DNA of 64,000 nt from Thielaviopsis euricoi (Eukaryota > Ascomycota > Sordariomycetes > Microascales > Ceratocystidaceae), in the NCBI GenBank assembly GCA_001599615.1, contig BCHJ01000001.1, forward strand, positions 1,617,455 through 1,681,454, in the 5' to 3' direction. How positions within the stretch are numbered: the first letter of the stretch is position 1; every line of letters begins with the position of its first letter. Made by a program: the position numbers and the translations under genes. The notes beneath the pieces were generated by a model. That model saw only the letters and a program-made list of their open reading frames with translations. It did not search any database and was not told the origin of the DNA. Below, piece by piece: positions 56,275-64,000 of this stretch.

Positions 56275-58418
56275 ATGGACTCCGCCTACCGGCCGCTCGC
56301 GTCAACGCCAGCTGCCCCGCCCATCAAGCGCAGGCGCCGGCTGTCTCAAGTTATTCCGAGCCGCTTCATGCGACAGATTCTTGCTGCCGTTTTGTCTGCG
56401 GCGATGGTAGCAGGAATTGCGTGGTGGGTTTTTCTGCGCCGGCCGGCAGTCAGCGGGATTCTTGTAAGCTTCATCTCCTTGTTCGACTCTGTCCATGGGC
56501 GTGTTTTCTTTCTGCTGGCCAGCGCGCTGGTGGGCGTCGTCTGTGATTTTCTCTGGTCGTCTGTTCACTATGTTCTAACTGCTTCTAATACCAGCCTAAT
56601 GGCCCCGGTGTCCCAGATGGTACGCCAGCTCGCGAAAAGCCGCTTCTTGGGTCTAATGATGCCGGCCCCGTGGTCAACTTGGGCTATGTAAAGTATCAGG
56701 GCTCATGGCAGGCCAACGGCATTGCTGAGTTTAAGGGCATGCGCTATGCGAAAGCGCCGCTGGGCGATTTGCGGTGGCGGGCGCCGGCCGCTCCGAACAG
56801 ACAACACGGGCTGCGGCGGGCAGTACAGGTACGTACTACAACTTGATATTCTTACTAGCCACTCTCATTACACCGTGAATTGTCCCCTCTCACCACACCG
56901 TGAAACCCCACTGACGCTCTCTAGTTTGGCAAATCTTGCTACGCTACCGGCCGCGGCCTGCTGTCCAGCCAGAGCGAAGACTGTCTCTTTGCCAACGTGT
57001 GGACGCCGGCTCGCGCCACTCGGGCAACCAAGCTGCCTGTCTGGGTATTCATCCAGGGCGGCGGTTACAACTCCAACAGCGCAGCCGACACGCGCGGCTC
57101 AGAAATCGTGGCTGCATCCGGGTACAATGTCGTCGTGGTCACCTTCAACTACCGCGTGTCACTTTGGGGCTTTCTGGCGGGCGAAGCTGTCAAGAATGAC
57201 GGCATGCTGAATGCCGGGCTCTTGGATCAGCGCAGGCTGCTGCATTGGGTGCAAGAGAACATAGCAAAGGTATGGGTGTGAGTACATGAAAGCATACAAA
57301 GAGGAAAATACTAACTTGTCAGTTCGGCGGCGACCCGGCACAGGTCATGCTGCACGGCCATTCTGCCGGCGGCGGCTCCGTCGCCCACCATCTGACGGCG
57401 TACGGCGCGCGTAATGACTCGCTCTTTACATCAGCTCTCTTACAGTCGGCCTTTTTCCCGCCGCAGCCGGCGGTCGCCGACGTCGAGTGGATGTTCAACG
57501 CCACCGCGCAGCTCGCCGGCTGTGACGCCGCACACGCAGAAACCGCCATGGCGTGTCTGCGGAAGGCCGATGCCCACGTGCTCCAGGATAGAGTGAACCG
57601 CGCACGTGTCGGCCCCGGTAAGAAGGGCGCGGCGATCTTCTACTGGGCGCCGGTTACGGACGGGGACTTTGTGCGTGGCGATGTAGTGGTGGCGCTGAAG
57701 GAGAGCCGATATGTGCCGGTGCCACTGGTGATGGGGACGGTGAACAATGGTATATTCTCTCTCCCGCGAATGGACTACTCACTCTACAGGCTATACTGTT
57801 CTAGTGGCTAACTTAATACATACAGAGGGTTCTACGTTTGGCTCAGAGGCTGTCTCGTTTGACAGTGTCCTCGACTTTGCATCGGACAACTTCCCACACT
57901 TCAACCCATCATGGCCACCGATTCTCTCCCGCAACTACCCCCTCCCCACTGCTATACCGGGACACGCCGCGTGGTTCCCGGCCACCAGCCAGCTCTACGC
58001 CGACGCCATATTCACATGTCCAGTCCTCATGGGCCCAGCGGACGGCATCGCGCGTGCGCCCATATGGACATACCGCTACAACGTCAGCGACGACACACAA
58101 GTAGCACGCGGCGAGGGCGTGCCGCACGGAGCCGACCTGGTGGCCTTTTTTGGGCCAAGCTCGACGTCGGCGCCGCAGAGCTACTACACATACAACGCGG
58201 CCATGGCGGCGCTCGTCATGGGGCACATGACGTCGTTTGCGCGCGCTCACAACCCTAACGTCTTGGTGCGCGATGACTTGGCAGTCGACTGGCCCGAGTG
58301 GCAGCCCAAGACGCGCGTGCGGATGGTCTTTGAGCGTGGAAATTTGCACACGGAAAAGGTCGGAGATGAGGTCCAGCAGCGGTGCCGAGAGTGGGCGGAG
58401 CTGCGGGGATGGGAGTAG
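56275..58418 (+). CDS. Membrane-anchored carboxylesterase (type B, cholinesterase family)
   Basis: Alpha/beta-hydrolase of the type B carboxylesterase/lipase family. Exons 56275-56463, 56595-56828, 56925-57269, 57323-57749 and 57826-58418 give 595 residues. Residues 1-35 are basic and cytosolic, then one membrane segment (ILAAVLSAAMVAGIAWWVFL, about 38-57), so it is a type II membrane protein. The catalytic domain shows FKGMRYAKAPLGDLRWRAP, SQSEDCLFANVWTP, the oxyanion loop IQGGGYNS and the nucleophile elbow GHSAGG with Ser270 (GHSAG in place of the usual GESAG). The acid is Glu399 in NNEGS and the base His499 in PHGAD. All three triad residues are present, so it should be active. Substrate cannot be told. 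It may be a secreted-facing detoxifying or lipid esterase. Confidence 0.9.
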
Positions 58419-61400
58419 AGTAGTGGAGTGAGTAGCTTTTATTAGTATACAGACTACGATATGCCGTAGGCGCTTTGCCTCGGTTGTCACTGGCCTGTGG
58501 AAAGTTGTGATGTGTACCTGCAGCAGCCAGCCAACCAGCCAGTGCATCACATCACGCCAAGGCCAAGTTCGCCTCTGTGAAAGCACTACCTAACTAACAC
58601 GGCGTCACAAGTTGATACATCTGATTAGAAGAGTGAAGCAAGCGATGTGGAATCCATTACTATCTTTCTTTTTACTCTAGGCGTAAAAAATAACTGCGCA
58701 GACCTTTTGAACTTTGGACTATTTGGCACTAGAATCCTGATGGGATCTTGACATGAAACTGACGTTTATCTTTGGAGTGAAAGAAAAATAAATAATAAAA
58801 ATAATAAATATAGCGTTGGCTTCGATTTGCTTCTCCAGAAAGAAAGTCAAATACGCGGGCTGAAACGGAAAAGAAATAAAATAATCACGAATATTTTAGT
58901 TAGCATCACCAATAATAGAACAGCACACCAGCTGTTCACATCGCCAGAATAAAAAAAGAAGCCCGGAAAGCTCCTTGCGCTAAGCCACAAGCAGTGGTTG
59001 GTGTCCCGCTAGACCCGGGTGGTGTTCTTTTTTCTTATTTTTTTTTCTTTTCTTTTGAGTTAGTATGGGCTGGGTTGGTGTATCTTCTAATATTCGCTAA
59101 GCCAAATTACTGTTATTAGTGTGCAATTCTTGATTCTTATTCTTATCAGCTCAGGGTCCTCGAATCTCAAGATCAGCAGAAGAAGCAGAAGAGCAGTCCA
59201 GGACGGAAGCCAACAGTCACACACTCTCAAATCGGTCGGGCCCGGGCTATAGTTGCCCGCTATGTCTCTGATCAGCACAGATTAGACGGACAAGACGATC
59301 CCCGCGTAGTCTTGCTTGACTATACAGCCGTTGAATATTCTGACTCAACAAAGACCAATCTCCGAGCCAATATTGTGCATAGAAAGAATGCAAATACAAT
59401 GGTGCGACCAGCTGAGTTCCTCCGGGGCCCGTGTAACTTGCCTGGCCAACTCTCTAAAGCCGCCAGTTCCCTGCTTAGCGGTTATGCTATCATCATTGTT
59501 CCCACTTGATCAGTTGATGAAGGTCAGGTCATGATTCTCCGGTCTGCGCTGCCCTGTCTGTTCCTCTTCCTTTCTCTTCTTCTTCTTCTTCTTCCTCTTC
59601 CACTTCCTCTTCCTTTCCCCTCCTCTACCTCTTTATCTGCCTCGTTAGTCAGGACAAGACCCTCGCTTATTCGTACAATCCCAACCCCAATCAGGGCCAG
59701 TTGCCCCAAAGTGCGGAAGTTGGCGTGATTAGGCCCCCTAGGTAGACACAAAATTGTAATGTACTCCTGCTAGCAAAAACAGACACGCAGGTACATCCAT
59801 CCATACATGGACTTGCACACAAAGACCTTGTCACACACACACACCGACAGGGTCTTATCCCCAAAGTCCAACGACATGGCAACAAGGCTTATCCTTTCTG
59901 TCCAACCCAGGACTTACGTATCTCCAAGTTTGTTTTTTTGCTTTATTTTCTTTCTTTTGTTTAAATAATTATTAGACGTCAGTCCCTCCAGCTAGCTTTT
60001 CGTTCGGTCTCGGACTAACTAGTAACGGCCCTGCTGTAATTTACAGGACTCCCACCCGCCTTGTAGCGCTCTTTGGCCACAGGCTTATCCCTTGTGCAAT
60101 GCTCTTGATGCACTAATCAGCCGTCACGGGCTCTTAATGAAGCCGTATCCATGCATAGCCCAGTACGCGATGCTGTGTTGGTTTCTCGTTTGCCCATATT
60201 TAGTTTAGCCTTGGCTCACTAGTATGTCTGTATGCAATTCATATTCATGATTCCATTTTTCTCATCCATCTATCCATCCATCCAGCTAACTAACAGCCCA
60301 TCTAGCCTAGCAGAAACAATGCCTATGGAGAAAGATATGGGCGGCGCTAAGAGAATGGTCCAGGGTCCGCACGATCACGATTAATTATAGTATTTTGTCT
60401 GAAAGACGGCGCCTATATTTCCGACTTATTTCTTTTTATTATTTATTTCTTTTTATTTATTTCTCTTCAAAGCTTTAATCTTACGTTCCGTTTCTTGCCC
60501 GTCTCGTCCGTCATTCTGTCTGCTGCTCAGCTAGTCCTACAAGGATGATCTACGCGCGCTCTAGTTGATCGGGTCTCTAGTATGGCATCTTCTTGCTCTA
60601 CTCAAGCTCTTGTACTAACGAGCCGTGTCTCCTTCTTCTCTCTCAACTGTCGTCATTATTCATGGAGTTTTGCCCGAGTGACGTGAATTTTTGCCGGCTC
60701 CACTGGCCCATCCTTTAGGTCAGATCAGGTCAGGTCAGGTCAGGTCATGTCATAGTCTCGTTCTGATCTATAGTCAGAATCAGAAGAAAATATCACAAAT
60801 CGCAACACTAAGAAACTAGCAGCAGCAGCAAAGAAATGGAATGTGGGATAATGTCTCGGTCTGCCTTTCTAGTATCTCTGCCCCCTCGTCTTACCATACT
60901 GTAGACATCAACTATTCGTACAGCCCACTAGTCTCGACGACATCGGGCCCGATCTTGCTTCCGATACACGGCATAGACAAAAGGTCTCAGTCTTAGACCG
61001 TAATCTCAGTAGCTTGCAACAACCAAAGCAATCCGACTGCCGCATCAAGATAACAGAGCAAGCTAAACCAGCAATTGGTTCATCTTTGGTGTTATTCTGC
61101 ATAGCCACCCCGAACCCCAAAGAGCCAACCCGGTCTGAAGAATAGCGGCCGATAGAGCGCTGTAGGAAGATTTGACGGCCGCGAGAAGGAACCCTAAGTT
61201 TTTATTTTTATTCTATTTGTGTATTTTCTTCTAGGTCCATTGGGATGATTTTTTTTAGGCGTATGGTGCAATACTGATGCCCAATATGGATAAGCCTAGA
61301 GACAAAAAAGAATCCTCAAGGAAGGCGACGAAGCAGTGAAAGATGAGAAAACACGAAAAGAAAAGATACAGAATTAGGAATAGACCAGAAACATGTCAAC

Positions 61401-64000
61401 CTTCCAAAACGCCGTGCATATCCTCCTTCTTCTGCTGCTGCTGTTGCTGCCGCTGTAGCTGCCGCTGCCGCTGCCGCCCAACCGATCCAACTTGCAGAAG
61501 TTTGGCTACGGGCGAGTTTGCATCATGCGAAATCTGACATGCCTTATCGCTGTCTATCGCTGTCCAGTAGATTTGGAGGTTTAATCACAAAATCAGGAAT
61601 ACATGACAGCGGACGGGCGGTGTGCTTTGGCGCCGCTGCCACGTAGGTCGGTGGGTAGATCTAGTCTGGTCTGGTCTGGTCTGGTGATGAGATGTATGGA
61701 TGGATGGACGGACGGACTAGACTCTTTGACGGGCGGATAGGTCAGCCAGGCCAAGCCAATCCAAGCTACTCTCGACACATGTTTCTGTCGACTCAATCAC
61801 GGACCTCAAGAATCTCCGCCTAGTGAAGCAAATCCTTCTCATCTTGGAATCCACACATACACTCACCTCGCCCATCTGCTTTGCCTTTCTTTGCTTTGGT
61901 CATCGCCTGCTGCCGTGGGCCTTTGTTTCGTGGATCTGGCTAGGTGAATCTGATGTCTGAGAGTTCGCATCCTTCTTAGCACAGATCTTGACGGCGCCCG
62001 CCATGTCCCCCTCCTCCCCCCACTGGCCTCCAGGAACCAAATGCTGCCGTATGTGGTGACATGTGCAGTAGTGGTGGTGCTCCAAGTGTGTATCCAGTGG
62101 CTCAGACCTGTACCTAAGACCGTACTATCTATTCTGACTACTGTGTACCTACTTACACTACGACTATGCAAAGACTACTGGCCCTTCCTCTGCTGTGTGT
62201 CATGGCTTATTCCTCCAAAAAAAAAAAATCCAATGCCGGCGATGCTACGCTTGAGTCCAAGCCAGCCACGCAAATCTCCACCTAGAGCGTTCAAAATTCC
62301 ACTAGCAAAGCCAGCAAGCGAAGAGATCAAAAGTGCCGAAAGAAGGCATATATCCAAGATCAGATGCTCATGCCTCAGTCTTATTCCTCAGTCTTTTATG
62401 CCGTTACTTGATTTATTTTTTATTGGTTTTAAAAGGTGTCTATGTTTGAGTCCTCAAGGTCCGAGTGTTCTTGTTTTTTTTTTTTTTTTTTTTTCCTAGT
62501 TCATATATTACCCTTTATAGCAGTCCTAATATTTTGCCCTCTTTGGAATGCTGAAAGGCTGGTTTGTGTGTTTTCATGACTGACACCCACTTAAACAGGT
62601 ATCAAAGCAGAAAGTAATGATCAGAGTCAGAATAAAATAAAAAACCACGAGGCCAAGTGATGCTCGAGCGCCGACATTTTCCCCACGTCTCAACGGCCCT
62701 TTTTTTTTTTTTTTTTTTTTTCCTTTCTCTCTCGAAGGTGGTATTTCTTTGTATGTTCTACGCTCTGTCCTCGCCGCTTTCAGGCCTGGCTATCGTCGAC
62801 TATCGCCACTCGTCTTCTGAACACAAATTCGCATAGTCACTGCCACTTGCGATTACTACAAGCAGGTCCAGGCTGTAATGTAATGCTTTGCCTCATTTTT
62901 TTTTCGTCTCATCATCTCTCCGCTTTGTTTTCGGGTGTCGGAACATGTTGCATCAGTTCATTTGCCCGAAGTATGTAAAAGAAGGAAACCGAGTTTCTAC
63001 TACTTTGCCCACTAATGAATCCATCACGGATACGGCTTGTGATATCCGTCTAAACCCTAGTTTAGGGTTTCAGTCGCATGCACAAATCTATCGTGTAAGT
63101 CTTGTGCAGCAAGCGTTTTAGTACAGGACTTGGGCATAACGGTATTGTTTGTACTATCATGGAACAGCCTCTGCTACCATCATAACACTCTATGCTAGAC
63201 ACTATATTTCAACTCGGTCTTCATCGTCCTCATGACTTTCTATATTGCGGCCAGTAAGAAGAAAAAAGTCCCACGTCAAAATCCCGCCGCCTCAGTTCCA
63301 CGGCCATCGCGGTCGTCTCGACTAAGAAGGCGCAGACAAGCTACCGAGTTTCCCGCGCGCAAGGTACCGTACCTGGCTTTGTGTCTACAGTACCGTGCAT
63401 TTATCTGCTGTGTCTCTCTGTGTACCAAGTACAAAGTTACCACAAAGCACGTGCGTGCATATCCGTGACCAAGGAAACAAAAATAGCGGTGGGGGGCAGA
63501 GCAAAGCAGAATATAATCTGTGAATCCAAGTACGAGCAGATGCGGTGCGGTTTTACTGTACTATGCATTGAGCCTGTTTCCAAAGCACCGTGTGTTTATG
63601 CGTTTTTACTTGGTTTTCTCACCTTGCTCAAGTTTGAATTGCATCACTGGCCTTGCTTCACCTCAACCCACTATCGAGCGTGCTTTATTTTCTCGGTGCA
63701 GCTGTAAAGGACACGCCGATGCAAGGCTCCGTCATTGTTTTCTCTCTTGGTGCACGGAAAACAAAAGGCTTTTCCGACGGCCTTAACCCTACCGCTTCGT
63801 ATAGAAGCTCCAGGAGCTTTTTTGTTTCTCTCTCTTCCGTTCCCACCTTAGCATATCCGTTGCTACATTTTTAGCATCAGGCGGGTCGGTATTTACGCCT
63901 TCTGTTTTCATACCTACTGGCGGTGGCGAGGAGCAAAGCACAGGTTCCAGGGTTTTAGGAAAAACAGCCGGCTTTCTTTCTTGATGTTCTTCATAGCGTT
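58419..64000. other. 5.6 kb gene-free right end
   Basis: No gene supported. Repeats: TTCTTC/CTTCC pyrimidine tract 59575-59640, TCAGG tandem repeat 60722-60747, GCT/GCC triplets 61430-61480 with an Arg/Gln frame on the minus strand, CTGGT repeat 61660-61685, GGAC/TGGA repeats 61693-61720, T runs 62474-62494 and 62700-62721. Many splice-like words occur but no frame joins. The tract may be the leader/promoter of a gene beyond the window. Confidence 0.5.
60722..60747 (+). repeat. TCAGG tandem repeat
   Basis: About five copies of TCAGG, starting with one TCAGA unit. A related CTGGT tandem lies at 61660-61685. No gene on either strand covers them. Confidence 0.85.

Noticed and set aside
57909..58586. 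225-residue minus-strand frame
   Set aside because: Antisense of the last esterase exon, Arg/His-rich shadow.
61863..62171. 102-residue minus-strand frame
   Set aside because: Checked for a ribosomal L29-like or other small basic protein; no match and no supported splice to neighbours.
1..64000. tRNA, rRNA, CRISPR array, intact transposon or prophage
   Set aside because: Looked by eye for B-box GGTTCRA words with a partner A-box, terminal inverted repeats, reverse transcriptase or transposase motifs and regular spaced repeats. None was convincing.

Overview
This is nuclear DNA from a filamentous ascomycete fungus. The genes are split by short introns with GT donors, CTAAC/CTGAC branch points and a nearby AG, and all recognisable products are eukaryotic and fungal (Brr2, Orc3, Rfc2, Sec66, verprolin, arginine-specific carbamoyl-phosphate synthetase). 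Intron style and GTACTTGGTAC-type words in the spacers are compatible with a Sordariomycete, perhaps Hypocreales, but that placement is only an inference.

Layout: 1-3547 (-) 5' two-thirds or more of the mitochondrial arginine-specific carbamoyl-phosphate synthetase large subunit, running off the left edge; 6491-7382 (+) Sec66/Sec71; 7659-9326 (-) Ser/Pro-rich acidic-tailed protein; 9954-12316 (-) Orc3; 13535-16290 (-) PWWP plus LEDGF/TFIIS-N-type chromatin protein; 18330-25035 (-) Brr2 RNA helicase; 25694-27214 (+) coiled-coil protein of unknown function; 27410-28747 (-) Rfc2; 30200-32223 (+) UBE2Z-like E2 with two UBC-like domains and a 12-nt microexon; 33034-34824 (-) disordered protein; 35468-36695 (-) CHORD/CS co-chaperone; 37155-38372 (-) mitochondrial-type membrane protein; 39352-40760 (+) verprolin; 41516-43075 (-) C-terminally membrane-anchored disordered protein; 46131-48782 (-) 883-residue disordered protein; 54934-55625 (-) small orphan; 56275-58418 (+) membrane-anchored carboxylesterase. 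The last 5.6 kb has no convincing gene.

The genes are mostly housekeeping functions: arginine synthesis, ER translocation, origin recognition, replication clamp loading, splicing, chromatin reading, actin patch assembly and Hsp90 co-chaperoning. They do not form a cluster or single pathway. Nothing looks viral, prokaryotic or like an intact transposon. The spacers are unusually long (up to 6.1 kb), full of polypurine/polypyrimidine tracts, homopolymers and microsatellites; much of this probably represents long CT-rich promoters and leaders.

Exon boundaries were worked out by hand from frame continuity, splice consensus and family similarity; no transcript or database evidence was available. 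The most notable points are the double-UBC E2 with its microexon at the catalytic loop, two genes whose terminal intron donor overlaps an apparent stop codon, and several unannotated disordered or orphan proteins.
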